Assembly (NCBI GenBank): GCA_022447545.1
Contig: JAKVBI010000011.1
Span: forward strand, 316,398-380,397
Direction of reading: 5' to 3'
DNA: 64,000 nt
Source of the DNA: Myxococcota bacterium
Lineage (GTDB): Bacteria > Myxococcota_A > UBA9160 > SMWR01
Shown here: in pieces, positions 54,008 to 62,614 of the stretch
Numbering within the stretch: position 1 is the stretch's first letter
How the letters are laid out: the number at the start of each line of letters is the position of its first letter
The notes under the pieces: model-generated
Seen by the model: only the letters and a program-made list of their open reading frames with translations
What the model was told of the DNA's origin: nothing
Databases searched by the model: none
Translations under genes and position numbers: made by a program

Positions 54008-55675
54008 ATGAAACCCCTGGAGGAGGTCGACGCAGCCCTGACAGGGCCCGGCGGTGCCTTTGAGATCGAAACTGCCGAGGTCGGGGGCGCTCAACTTCAA
54101 GTCTTCAAGCACCGCGCCCGCAATCTACGAGACATTCTGGGAGCCTCCATCGAACGCGGTGATGACGAACTCTTCATCTTCGACGATGGCCGAAGACTAA
54201 CCTTCGCCGGACACGCGCAGGTCGTGGCTTCCGTGGCTGCTGGGCTGCGGGATGAATACGGAATCGGCAAAGGAGACCGGGTAGCCATCCTGGGCGCCAA
54301 CAGCGCCGAGTGGATCGTGGCGGCCTGGGCAACGATCTCCCTGGGTGCCATCGCAGTGGGCATGAACGGCTGGTGGACTGGCGATGAGATCCGCTACGGG
54401 CTCGACCTCTCGGATCCCAAGTTGCTGGTGGCAGACAAACGGCGTCTAGCACGCGTGGCCGATGATCCGCCCAGATTGCCCACCGTGGTCATCGAAGAGG
54501 GTTTCGAGAAGCTGTGGAATTATTCGCCGGATACCCCTTTGCCCGATACGCCCGTGGACGAAGACGACCCGGCTGTCATTCTGTTCACCAGCGGAACCAC
54601 CGGACGACCCAAAGGCGCAGTCTCCACCCACCGCAATCTGATCGCCTTCCTCGAGATGATCGAATACTCGACGGTTCGGCTTCTGGTAGCCCATGGCATG
54701 CCCCTGGACACTCCCCGACCCAAGATGGTGGCGATCACCTCGTCGCCGCTCTTCCACGTCTCGGGCCTTCAAAGTGCTGCCCTGAGCGGCCCTCACACCG
54801 GCAACAAGCACGTGTGGACCACCGGCCGTTTCGACCCCGAGAAGGTCATCCGCCTGACCTTCGAGGAGGGAGTGACCCGCTGGGGTGGCATCACGACACA
54901 GCTTTGGCGACTCCTCGAACACCCCGAGTTCGAGAAGCACGACTTTTCCCAGGTTCGATCGATCGGAGGCGGTGGGTCGACCTTCTCGCCCGAACTTCAG
55001 CGCTTGATCCGCGAAAAACTGCCGAGCGCCGTGGACAACTTCAATGTCGGATATGGAATGACCGAGTGCGGTGGCCTCGCCACCATGGCCACCGGCGACC
55101 TACTCCTGGAGCACCCCGACTGCGTGGGGCGGGCCCTCCCCACGGTCGAAGTCGCGATCCTGGATGATGACGACCAACCCCAACCCGACGGTGTCGATGG
55201 CAACATCTGTATTCGAGGTGCCATGGTCATGCCGGGCTACTGGCGAAACCCGGAAGCCAACCAGGATGCACTTCGGCCAGGAGGCTGGCTCAAGACCGGC
55301 GACATTGGGCAACTCCGCGACGGACTGTTGTTCCTGGCGTCGCGAAAGCGCGACATGATCATCCGCGGAGGGGAGAACATCTACCCCGTGGAGATCGAGA
55401 ACCGCCTGGAGGAACACCCCGACATCCGCGAAGCGGCGGTGATCGGGGTCGACCATCGAACCCTCGGGCAGGAGGTCAAGGCGGTCGTCGTTCTCCAAGA
55501 GGGGCACGAGTTGGAGCCTGACGCCGTGCGCGAGTGGGTGGCCGAAACCCTGGCCTACTACAAGGTGCCCACCCACGTGGAGTGCCGCGACACCCTGCTG
55601 CCGCGCAATGCCACGGGCAAGGTGCTGAAACAGGTTCTCACGGGCGAAAGCGAGAGCATCTTCGTCGAAGAGTGA
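54008..55675 (+). CDS. AMP-dependent acyl-CoA synthetase
   Basis: A 555-residue ANL enzyme with GGAGGA before ATG 54008. Motifs are FTSGTTGRPKGAVSTHRN, GYGMTECGGLATM, SRKRDMIIRGGENIYPVEIE and the catalytic Lys in NATGKVLKQVL. It begins with a 60-residue lead before the domain starts (FIFDDGRRLTFAGHAQV), a little longer than in its paralogs. It activates a carboxylic acid, and the MFS transporter that converges on it could bring the substrate. Confidence 0.92.
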   Translation: MKPLEEVDAALTGPGGAFEIETAEVGGAQLQVFKHRARNLRDILGASIERGDDELFIFDDGRRLTFAGHAQVVASVAAGLRDEYGIGKGDRVAILGANSAEWIVAAWATISLGAIAVGMNGWWTGDEIRYGLDLSDPKLLVADKRRLARVADDPPRLPTVVIEEGFEKLWNYSPDTPLPDTPVDEDDPAVILFTSGTTGRPKGAVSTHRNLIAFLEMIEYSTVRLLVAHGMPLDTPRPKMVAITSSPLFHVSGLQSAALSGPHTGNKHVWTTGRFDPEKVIRLTFEEGVTRWGGITTQLWRLLEHPEFEKHDFSQVRSIGGGGSTFSPELQRLIREKLPSAVDNFNVGYGMTECGGLATMATGDLLLEHPDCVGRALPTVEVAILDDDDQPQPDGVDGNICIRGAMVMPGYWRNPEANQDALRPGGWLKTGDIGQLRDGLLFLASRKRDMIIRGGENIYPVEIENRLEEHPDIREAAVIGVDHRTLGQEVKAVVVLQEGHELEPDAVREWVAETLAYYKVPTHVECRDTLLPRNATGKVLKQVLTGESESIFVEE

Positions 55676-55684
55676 CTCCGGCGT

Positions 55685-56908
55685 TCATCGGGCGGCCGGA
55701 GCGGACCGGCCGAGTTCCCGCCTCACCAACGGAATCAGTGCCACCGCGACCAGCATCAGTAACGCCTCGAACGCAAAGGCGCCGGTATAACTGCCCGTCT
55801 GGTCACGAACCGCCCCTGTGAACACGGGGCCCGCCACCCCGCCCAGCGCCAGAGTGGCCATCAAGGTGCCGTAAACGGGCGCCATGCTTCGCACGCCGAA
55901 CACATGGATCACCACCAGCGGGTAGACGACGTCGCGGCCCGCATACGAGAGCCCGAACAGCACCGCGGCTGGGTACGGGTTGCCCACCCAGGGGATGGCA
56001 AAGATCAAGACCGAACTCAGCGCCACCATCCCCATGTTGACGGACAGCGCAACGCGTGGGCTCATACGGCCGGCGATCGCCGCCAGCCCGAGCTTGCCTG
56101 CCACGCCCAGGAAAACCGCCCCTCCCAGGACTCCCGCGGCCTCGGTACGCTCGATGCCCTGGTCCATCAGCATCGACACCAGATGATCGAGAACCGAGGT
56201 CGCAAAGAAGAAATAAACCACCAGGATGTAGAACAGGATCCAGAACGTACGGGTACGCACCGCTGCACGCAGGCTCATGGCCTCGCCGGACTCGATGGCC
56301 TCGACGCCCCCGTCGCTCGCGCCTTCACCCGCGCGCGGCGAACGGATGAAGAAAACCGCGAAGGGAAGCAGAAACAGCGCCCCAGCGATCCCGGTCCACA
56401 GGAAGGCCTCGCGCCAGTGCACTTCCTCGGAGATCTGGGTGACCAGATGCAGGACCACCACTCCACCAATGTTCGAGCCCACATAAACGATTCCCAGGGC
56501 AAGGGCACGCGAGCGCTCGACCCACTGGGCCACCACGTGCCCCACTGTCACGTCACCGACACCGACGAACACCAGGCCCAGAACCAGATTCCAAAGCAAC
56601 AGGTCGAAGGCGCTCTCGATGTTCGACAGCCCCCAGGCCGAGCAGGCCAACAAAGCCGCGCTCGCCACGAGCACCGCACGGCCGCCCACTCGGGCCACCA
56701 GCAGTCCGAGCACGGGGCTCGCCATGGCCTGGACCCAAAGCCGTGGCGCCGTGGCCGAATTGAAGGTCGCCCGATTCCAGCCCAGGTCTGCCGTGATTTC
56801 GGGCAGCAACGGCCCGTACATGTAGGTAAAGCCCAAGCCCATCTGGCAGGCAAAGGCCCCGACCACCACCATCAGAGCACGTCCGCGCACGTCGCCGAAT
56901 CCAAGCAC
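55685..56908 (-). CDS. MFS transporter
   Basis: A 407-residue protein with 12 predicted hydrophobic segments. GTG 56908 starts it; ATG 56872 is a possible alternative. GLGFTYMYGPLLPEITADLGW in the first loop and the central long loop FFIRSPRAGEGASDGG are typical of the monocarboxylate-type or oxalate/formate-type MFS group. It converges with the acyl-CoA ligase, nine bases away, so import of an organic acid for CoA activation is a reasonable inference. Confidence 0.9.
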   Translation of the reverse strand: MLGFGDVRGRALMVVVGAFACQMGLGFTYMYGPLLPEITADLGWNRATFNSATAPRLWVQAMASPVLGLLVARVGGRAVLVASAALLACSAWGLSNIESAFDLLLWNLVLGLVFVGVGDVTVGHVVAQWVERSRALALGIVYVGSNIGGVVVLHLVTQISEEVHWREAFLWTGIAGALFLLPFAVFFIRSPRAGEGASDGGVEAIESGEAMSLRAAVRTRTFWILFYILVVYFFFATSVLDHLVSMLMDQGIERTEAAGVLGGAVFLGVAGKLGLAAIAGRMSPRVALSVNMGMVALSSVLIFAIPWVGNPYPAAVLFGLSYAGRDVVYPLVVIHVFGVRSMAPVYGTLMATLALGGVAGPVFTGAVRDQTGSYTGAFAFEALLMLVAVALIPLVRRELGRSAPAAR

Positions 56909-56978
56909 GCGGCAAGCCTACGGGCTTGACGCCGTTGGCGCTATCGCCAGGCAGGGCCGAGTCCGCTTTCAGACCGGG

Positions 56979-57899
56979 TCAGGGGCGCTCGAGTCGTTGG
57001 TCGAGGAAATCCACGATCGCTCGTCGTGCACGGCGCGCAGCCGGTGCGTCCCAGTCACGTTCGAAATTGTGACCGACCCCGGGCAGCACCAGCAATTCCA
57101 CGTCTCCTCCCGCCTGGCCCATGGCATCCCTCAACTGTCGGGACTGGTCGACTCCGATTTCCCCATCGAGTTCACCGTGCAGGAGCAGATAAGGAGCAAC
57201 GATTTCGTCCCGATAGGTGGTGACCGAGGCCTGATCGAACACCGGAGCCAACTGCTGCGGGTCGCAGCGCTCCGACAAAAACATTTCTTCGCATTGCAGC
57301 ATTCCGCCCCGACAACGCCGGTTCCAATCACTCACCCCGTAGTAGACCACCGCGGCAGCAACAGACGCATCGTGGCCCTGGGCGCCGCACTCCGGACGGT
57401 CGAATTCCGGCCTGCCCGGGGTCGCCGCGGTGATGGAAGCGAGATACCCCCCTGCCGAGGTACCCAACACGGCGATCCGCGCTGGGTCCACACCAAACTC
57501 CCCGGCACGCGTCTTGAGCCAACGCACCGCACACTTCACATCACCCACGGCACGGGGAAACTGTCCCCCCTGGTTCGCAAGCCGATAATCGATGGACAGG
57601 GCGGCGAACCCCTGCTCGGCCAGGAAGCGTCCCTCGCGCTCCATCCCGCGGTGCGACCCGTGGAGAAAACAACCTCCGTGAAGCAGAACCACCGCCGCGT
57701 GAGGGCCGCGCCCGGAGGGCAGGAACAAGCGGGCAGTGAGTTGGTGGATCGGATCAAACTCTACAGTGACTTCTTCGACACCGTGGCCGCACGCCGTGGC
57801 AACGACCAACCATGCCAGACCCAGGGAAATGAAGATCCCGCGGCGCGAACCCACCCACTCCCCGTTCGCAGCGGCCCCTGCTCGACGTACCGCGCCCAT
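56979..57899 (-). CDS. Carboxylesterase-type alpha/beta hydrolase, probable lipoprotein
   Basis: A 306-residue protein if ATG 57899 is the start; ATG 57980 is also in frame. The signal region GIFISLGLAWLVVATAC ends in a lipobox-like Cys. The oxyanion loop is VVLLHGGCFLHGSH, the nucleophile is in VLGTSAGGYLAS and the histidine in VLPGVGHNFERDW. This is the BD-FAE/hormone-sensitive-lipase-like group. It lies after the phosphodiesterase-type gene on the same strand, with the two reading frames nearly touching. It probably hydrolyses an ester at the envelope. Confidence 0.85.
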   Translation of the reverse strand: MGAVRRAGAAANGEWVGSRRGIFISLGLAWLVVATACGHGVEEVTVEFDPIHQLTARLFLPSGRGPHAAVVLLHGGCFLHGSHRGMEREGRFLAEQGFAALSIDYRLANQGGQFPRAVGDVKCAVRWLKTRAGEFGVDPARIAVLGTSAGGYLASITAATPGRPEFDRPECGAQGHDASVAAAVVYYGVSDWNRRCRGGMLQCEEMFLSERCDPQQLAPVFDQASVTTYRDEIVAPYLLLHGELDGEIGVDQSRQLRDAMGQAGGDVELLVLPGVGHNFERDWDAPAARRARRAIVDFLDQRLERP

Positions 57900-57988
57900 G
57901 GGTTCGGAAGGTGACAGCCCCAGCCGTCCCCGGCACGCCGGGTCGTAACGGAAGAGCTGCCGGGGCGCGGATTCCACCATGGCACCGC

Positions 57989-59050
57989 TCAGGCTGCGGG
58001 ACGATCCAAGCCCAACAACTCGCACGCGAAACCGGCCCAGGCACGCGCTGGCGGCGGAGTGGCCGCGATGCGACGAGCGAGGCCAGCGACCTCGGGGTGG
58101 CCACCCCCCACCACCGCCAACTGCTCAGCGGTACGCGGACTTCCGTGTTGACCCTTGAGCCCCCAGTCCGCTCCAAACTGCTGACCGACTTCGCCCCAGA
58201 CCAGCCAGTGCTCGGGCGCCAGGGCTGCCGCATCCGCAACTCCGGGCAATGCCAACAAATCGCCGCGAGCAACGTCCCCCACGACCAGTGCGGCCGTGCC
58301 GTCGTGGTCGACAAGTACATCGAGCCCACGCTCCGAAGCCTCGGCCGCCAGATCCACTGCACCTTTCGAGACGGCCTCGTTGTCGTGATCGCTCACCACC
58401 ATCACCACCGTGTCGGACCAGTGGGCGCGCAGCCGTTCCATTACCTCGCCCAACGCCGCATCAGTGGCGTGAGCCTGCTCGAGGGCCTCGGTGGCATCCG
58501 GTCCGTAGAGATGGCGAGCCGTGTCGGTTTCATCGAGTTGAACCACGAGCAACTCGGCTCGCTCGGGCTCGACAGTATCGAGCGCGGACACCACCGCTCG
58601 ATCGGCTCCGTAGCCGAACGCACCGGTGGGAGTGCCTTCGGGCAACACCCCGTCGGGTGGCCAGTGCACGGCGGCCTCACGCGCGCCGCACACCCCCACG
58701 AGCTTCTGATCACCGAACACCGCGACCGCCCGGCGCCCCGCATCCCGCATCCGCGTGAACAGGGTCGGGCATGCGGGCCCGACCTCATCGGCCGGGTGAA
58801 ACGCGCCATCGACGAGCACGTTGCCCGTCAAAATCCGGTGGGTGGCGGGGTCGGTCCCCGTCGCAAAGGTGGCGTGGTTCGGGTAGGTGGACGCTGACAA
58901 CACCGAGCGCCCACCCGAAGGCGCCCAGCCACCCTCATCTCGCAGAGCCCACAAATTGGGCGTGCGTTCGGGGTGAACGAAACGGTGCGCAAAAGCATCG
59001 AGCACGACCAGGACGACCCTGAGGTTTCGCGCGGGACTGGCGGAACTCAC
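57989..59050 (-). CDS. Alkaline phosphatase family (NPP-type) phosphodiesterase
   Basis: A 353-residue protein with GTG 59050. The metal site starts at VVLVVLDAFAHRFVHP, and the active nucleophile is the Thr in SASTYPNHATFATGTDP, the TxPN pattern of nucleotide pyrophosphatase/phosphodiesterase proteins. VQLDETDTARHLYG and VSDHDNEAVSKG supply the later ligands. A signal peptide is not evident, so it may be cytosolic. It leads a two-gene unit with the esterase, starting near the first lipoprotein's control region on the other strand. Confidence 0.85.
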   Translation of the reverse strand: MSSASPARNLRVVLVVLDAFAHRFVHPERTPNLWALRDEGGWAPSGGRSVLSASTYPNHATFATGTDPATHRILTGNVLVDGAFHPADEVGPACPTLFTRMRDAGRRAVAVFGDQKLVGVCGAREAAVHWPPDGVLPEGTPTGAFGYGADRAVVSALDTVEPERAELLVVQLDETDTARHLYGPDATEALEQAHATDAALGEVMERLRAHWSDTVVMVVSDHDNEAVSKGAVDLAAEASERGLDVLVDHDGTAALVVGDVARGDLLALPGVADAAALAPEHWLVWGEVGQQFGADWGLKGQHGSPRTAEQLAVVGGGHPEVAGLARRIAATPPPARAWAGFACELLGLDRPAA

Positions 59051-59248
59051 GACGATTTCACACTCCGAGATTCGGCCGGAAAAGCCAGGGACCCGAAAGC
59101 CGCCCCGGGAACCGGCTCCGCCAATCTAGGCGGGGCGGGCTCGAGATACCAGCGCAACCCACCGGCAAAACGCCCGTCCGCGTGACCCCTCCCACTCCCC
59201 CCCTCCCTCCTGCCGAGGCGACGGGTTTTTTCAGGGAAATGCCTCCTT

Positions 59249-59264
59249 TGTGAAGCGGTTCACA
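59249..59264. promoter_or_regulatory. Perfect TGTGA-N6-TCACA site (CRP/FNR-type), copy 1
   Basis: TGTGAAGCGGTTCACA fits the TGTGA-N6-TCACA consensus of CRP exactly. The same 16 bp recurs before the paralog at 60930-60945, with near-identical distance to the ATG. A CRP/FNR-family activator or repressor binding site is the simplest reading; which regulator is unknown. Confidence 0.65.
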
Positions 59265-59299
59265 GGCCCAAAGGCTCAAAGACCCCACTCTCAACTCAT

Positions 59300-59320
59300 G
59301 GAAACAGATGGACTGTTTTC
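59300..59320 (+). promoter_or_regulatory. Leader hairpin, copy 1
   Basis: GGAAACAG pairs with CTGTTTTC (8 bp, one G-U) around the loop ATGGA. It is followed by GGTAGGGGCA (59321-59330), which is identical in the second copy. Stem changes relative to copy 2 keep pairing, which argues for a transcribed RNA element. It begins 66 bases before the ATG. Confidence 0.5.
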
Positions 59321-59365
59321 GGTAGGGGCACCCACCTGGCAGACAACGTGCAAGGAAGAATTTTG

Positions 59366-60787
59366 ATGACGACCCACAACGAAGCGCAGAACACCCCCCC
59401 GCGACGAATCCACCGAACGGTCATCGGCCTGCTGACCGCCGCCGTGTTCAGCATCGGATGCGGCGACTGGGTTCAGTTCGGTAACGGACCCCTCAACCCC
59501 CACCGCAAGAACGCCCCCGGGCCTCAGACCGGCATCGCGAGCGTCCTGAGCTTGTTACACGCCTCTGCCCTCACCAACGAAATGGAAGTTGGCGTTCTGG
59601 TGGACCACTTCGGCGACTATTTCGTGAGCTCCTATTCGCCCTGGATTCACCTGTTCTTCAACAGCGGAGCCTACGGCTGTTCGGCGAATCTGGGCGTCAA
59701 CGGATCGCGAGCCGTCCCGTACCTAGAGAGCTGGGAGCGCATGCTCTTCACGGGAGCGGAAGGCGGCGGATTCCACGCCATCGAGATCGACAAGAGCACC
59801 ACCCCCTGCACGATGAATGTGGTGGCGACCGACGCGACCGTTGGCAAGAGCGAAAGCTCGCCCAAACGCGCCATGGACAAGAGCCTCTACATGGCCGAGT
59901 ACAAAGGCATCGTTCACCGCTGGGAATACGTCGCGGGCGCCCTCAACCCGTTGGGAAACTTCTTCCTGGGTGCCGGCGAGCACGTGACGGGCGGCATTGC
60001 ACTCTACGACGTCACACCGGACTACGAGGCCGAAGAGGTGCTGGTGGCTACGGTGACGGGCAACTTCTACGTCCTCGATCACGAACTCACCACCATCATC
60101 TGGTCTGAAAGCACCGGGTACGCGACGCAGGACGAGTACTACGCGGGTGTGACCGTGGCGGAACGTGGCACCATGTACCCCCCGGTGGCCCTGCTCCCCA
60201 TCGCGTCTCGCGGCGGCGTCTTGACACCCAATTCGGGCCTTCTGCGCGCCATCGACCTAAGCCTGGGCAACGTGGCATGGGAACTCACCCCTTCGAACAC
60301 GGCAGCAGGCGAGGACGAGATCGTGGGTAGCGTCGCAGTCCTGTTCGACCAGCCCATCGACTACGTGCCCGGCGACGACAATCCCGGCGGCTCGTCGGCA
60401 ACGGCACCGGGAAATTCCGACTTCAGACCTCCCCACACTCAAATCAGCCCCTGGCATGCCACCTTCGCCAGCACCGACGAGTTCCTTTATGGAGTCGATC
60501 TCGTCTCCGGCGCGGAGATCTGGAGCTACCACATGCGCGAGAGCGGCTACGACGCCCCCGTCGTGGATCGGGACAATCTGATCTACGTAGGCGACGGCAC
60601 CTCTCGACTCCACGCCGTCAACGGCCAGATCACGTGTCTCGGTTGCCTCGTCTGGATGGACGGCAGCCTCGTGTCGACCTCCACCGATGACATCGTGAAA
60701 CTCGGTCTCACCCGCGAGTGGTGGAAGGGTGGACGCCGCGGCCTGGTGGTGGGTACCCGCAAGGAAGCCTTCGCGCTCTGGGACTGA
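59366..60787 (+). CDS. Tandem lipoprotein A, PQQ-like beta-propeller type
   Basis: A 473-residue protein from ATG 59366, with AAGGAAG before it. IGLLTAAVFSIGC ends in a lipobox (SIGC), so it should be a lipoprotein. The mature part starts GDWVQFGNGPLNPHRKNAPG and has repeats of the propeller-blade type: FTGAEGGGFHAIEI, YMAEYKGIVHRWEYV, LVATVTGNFYVLDHELT, YVGDGTSRLHAVNG. These resemble PQQ or BamB-like blades but lack dehydrogenase motifs. It is a close paralog of the next gene. Function unknown; an envelope-associated or secreted substrate-binding role is possible. Confidence 0.82.
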   Translation: MTTHNEAQNTPPRRIHRTVIGLLTAAVFSIGCGDWVQFGNGPLNPHRKNAPGPQTGIASVLSLLHASALTNEMEVGVLVDHFGDYFVSSYSPWIHLFFNSGAYGCSANLGVNGSRAVPYLESWERMLFTGAEGGGFHAIEIDKSTTPCTMNVVATDATVGKSESSPKRAMDKSLYMAEYKGIVHRWEYVAGALNPLGNFFLGAGEHVTGGIALYDVTPDYEAEEVLVATVTGNFYVLDHELTTIIWSESTGYATQDEYYAGVTVAERGTMYPPVALLPIASRGGVLTPNSGLLRAIDLSLGNVAWELTPSNTAAGEDEIVGSVAVLFDQPIDYVPGDDNPGGSSATAPGNSDFRPPHTQISPWHATFASTDEFLYGVDLVSGAEIWSYHMRESGYDAPVVDRDNLIYVGDGTSRLHAVNGQITCLGCLVWMDGSLVSTSTDDIVKLGLTREWWKGGRRGLVVGTRKEAFALWD

Positions 60788-60797
60788 ACGAACCCGC

Positions 60798-60862
60798 CGA
60801 TCGATCAACCGATCGATCCAGAGGCCCCCCGAAACTCGGAATCGGGGGGCCTCTTCCTTTTT
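60798..60862 (+). terminator. Intrinsic terminator after lipoprotein A, with paired CGATCGATC repeats
   Basis: CGATCGATC occurs at 60798-60806 and again at 60810-60818. Then GAGGCCCCCCGA (60821-60832) pairs with TCGGGGGGCCTC (60842-60853) around a nine-base loop, followed by TTCCTTTTT. The 12-bp stem and T-run fit a Rho-independent terminator. Confidence 0.85.
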
Positions 60863-60929
60863 CAGACTCGGGTCTCGACCGCGTCGACAGCTCAGAAAAA
60901 TTCGTTCGAAACCAAAAAAACACCCCCCC

Positions 60930-60945
60930 TGTGAAGCGGTTCACA
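60930..60945. promoter_or_regulatory. Perfect TGTGA-N6-TCACA site, copy 2
   Basis: The sequence is the same 16 bp as at 59249-59264, here extended to 8-bp perfect arms (CCTGTGAA/TTCACAGG). It lies 116 bp upstream of lipoprotein B's ATG, versus 117 bp in copy 1. Confidence 0.65.
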
Positions 60946-60979
60946 GGACCCGCGACGTCGATGGATCACCTTAATCGAT

Positions 60980-61000
60980 GGAGGCAGAAGGGCTGCTTCC
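60980..61000 (+). promoter_or_regulatory. Leader hairpin, copy 2
   Basis: GGAGGCAG pairs with CTGCTTCC (8 bp, one G-U) around AAGGG, followed by GGTAGGGGCA at 61001-61010. Compared with copy 1, one A-U pair has become G-C by changes on both sides, and two other pairs differ through wobble. Confidence 0.5.
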
Positions 61001-61045
61001 GGTAGGGGCAGCAAACGGGCAGACAACCCACGAGGACGACAGATC

Positions 61046-62506
61046 ATGAAACGCAGCAACCACGGCCGATTCAGCAGACAGCGACAAATTTCGAGAACCT
61101 GCATCGGCCTCCTGATGGCGGCGGCATTCAGCATCGGCTGCGGCGACTGGGCGCAGTTCGGCAACGGCCCCCTCAACCCCCACCGCAAGAACGCCCCGGG
61201 GCCCCAGGCGGGCATCGCATCCATTCTGAACCTATTGCTTCCCACCGGTGGCTCCTTCGAGAAGGAGGTCGGTGTCTTGGTGGATACTGCTGGCGACTAC
61301 TACGTGAGTTCCTACTCGCCGTGGCTCCACTTGTTCTACCACTCGGGCCTCTACGGCTGCTCGGTGAACCTCGGAGTGGACGGCTCCCGGGCGGTTCCCT
61401 ACCTGGCCAGCTTCGAGCAGATGCTTTACACGGGCGCCGAGGGTGGCGGTTTCCACGCCATCGAGATCGACAAAACCACCGCGCCCTGCTCTCTCAACGT
61501 CGTGGACGCCGATATGGCCATCGGCAAGAGCGAGAGTTCGCCCAAGCGAGCCCGCGACGAATCCCTCTACATGGCCGAGTACAAGGGCATCGTGCACCGC
61601 TGGGAATTCGTCGGTGGCGCCCTCAACCACCTGGGCAGCCTGGCACTTGGTGCCGGCGAGCACGTGACCGGTGGCATCGCACTCTACGACGTCTCTCCCC
61701 AGTACGAGGGAGAAGAAGTACTGGTCGCCACCGTGACGGGAAACTTCTACGTCATCGACCATGAACTCACCCACATCATCTGGTCCGAGCACAGCGGTGC
61801 CCCCACCGAGGACCAGTACTATGCCGGCGTGACCGTGGCCGAGCGCGGCGCGGGACACACCCCCTTGGCGCTGCTCCCCATCGCCGCCCGCAATGGAGCG
61901 TGGAGCCCCAACTCGGGCGTCCTGCGCGCCATCGATCTGGGCCTTGCCAATGTGGCGTGGGAACTCACGCCTTCCAATACGGCAGCGGGTGAGCACGAAA
62001 TCGTGGGGAGTGTGGCCGTGCTCTTTCCCCAGAGCGACTACATCCCTCAGGACGATGGTGGCCCCCCTGGAGATCAGCCCTCGACGACCCACCCCGGAAA
62101 CTTCGGAATCCCCGGCGTCCCCAACCCTCCGAATGGCCCTCCGAGCACCCCGCCGGGCAACCTGAGCCCCTGGCATGCCACCTTCGCCAGCACAGATACC
62201 TACCTCTATGGCGTCGACCTCATCAGCGGCCTCGAAGTTTGGAACTATCAGATGCGTGAGTCCGGCTACGACGCCCCGGTGGTGGACTCCAGCAACCTGA
62301 TCTATGTCGGAGACGGCACCTCCCTGCTCCACGCCGTCAACGGCAACATCGCGTGCCTGGGTTGTGGGGTCTGGATCGATGGCTCACTGACGACCGCCAG
62401 CAAAGACGACATCGTAAAACTGGGACTCACCCGGGAATGGCACAAGGGCGGACGCCGCGGCCTGGTGGTGGGTACCCGCAAGGAAGCCTTCGCGCTCTGG
62501 GATTGA
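61046..62506 (+). CDS. Tandem lipoprotein B, paralog of A
   Basis: A 486-residue protein from ATG 61046. The signal (IGLLMAAAFSIGC) and lipobox match those of lipoprotein A, and most of the chain aligns without gaps, apart from a longer Pro/Gly-rich insert near residue 340 (DDGGPPGDQPSTTHPGNF). The last 20 codons and the sequence past the stop are almost identical in DNA to A, whereas the 5' parts differ more, indicating a duplication followed by local gene conversion at the 3' end. The function is as uncertain as for A. Confidence 0.82.
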   Translation: MKRSNHGRFSRQRQISRTCIGLLMAAAFSIGCGDWAQFGNGPLNPHRKNAPGPQAGIASILNLLLPTGGSFEKEVGVLVDTAGDYYVSSYSPWLHLFYHSGLYGCSVNLGVDGSRAVPYLASFEQMLYTGAEGGGFHAIEIDKTTAPCSLNVVDADMAIGKSESSPKRARDESLYMAEYKGIVHRWEFVGGALNHLGSLALGAGEHVTGGIALYDVSPQYEGEEVLVATVTGNFYVIDHELTHIIWSEHSGAPTEDQYYAGVTVAERGAGHTPLALLPIAARNGAWSPNSGVLRAIDLGLANVAWELTPSNTAAGEHEIVGSVAVLFPQSDYIPQDDGGPPGDQPSTTHPGNFGIPGVPNPPNGPPSTPPGNLSPWHATFASTDTYLYGVDLISGLEVWNYQMRESGYDAPVVDSSNLIYVGDGTSLLHAVNGNIACLGCGVWIDGSLTTASKDDIVKLGLTREWHKGGRRGLVVGTRKEAFALWD

Positions 62507-62516
62507 ACGACCCCGC

Positions 62517-62580
62517 CGATCGATCCTCCGATCGATCCAGAGGCCCCTCGACACTCGGCTCGGGGGGCCTCTTCCCTTTG
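62517..62580 (+). terminator. Intrinsic terminator after lipoprotein B, with paired CGATCGATC repeats
   Basis: CGATCGATC is at 62517-62525 and 62529-62537. The stem GAGGCCCCTCG pairs with CGGGGGGCCTC (one T-G wobble), ending near 62572, followed by TTCCCTTT. It copies the terminator of lipoprotein A with small compensated changes. Confidence 0.8.
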
Positions 62581-62614
62581 CAGAAAACTCCAGCAGTGGC
62601 CAGCGCGAACACCT

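Larger units (their letters stand above)
59051..59365. other. Upstream control region of the first tandem lipoprotein
   Basis: This 315-bp divergent gap has no gene. It carries the regulatory cassette repeated before the second lipoprotein: a CRP-type site, a leader hairpin and a shared CGGTAGGGGCA block. A G/C-rich start (59180-59220) precedes the cassette. Confidence 0.75.

Noticed and set aside
59337-59352. A sigma-54-like TGGCA-N7-GTGCA before lipoprotein A
   Set aside because: Transcription would begin about three bases before the ATG, upstream of which the ribosome site would be lost, and the element is not kept in the second copy.
59300-61010. The lipoprotein leader as a cyclic-di-GMP (GEMM) riboswitch
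   Set aside because: A GGTAGG-type block and a hairpin are present, but the core GEMM sequences do not match in order or spacing.
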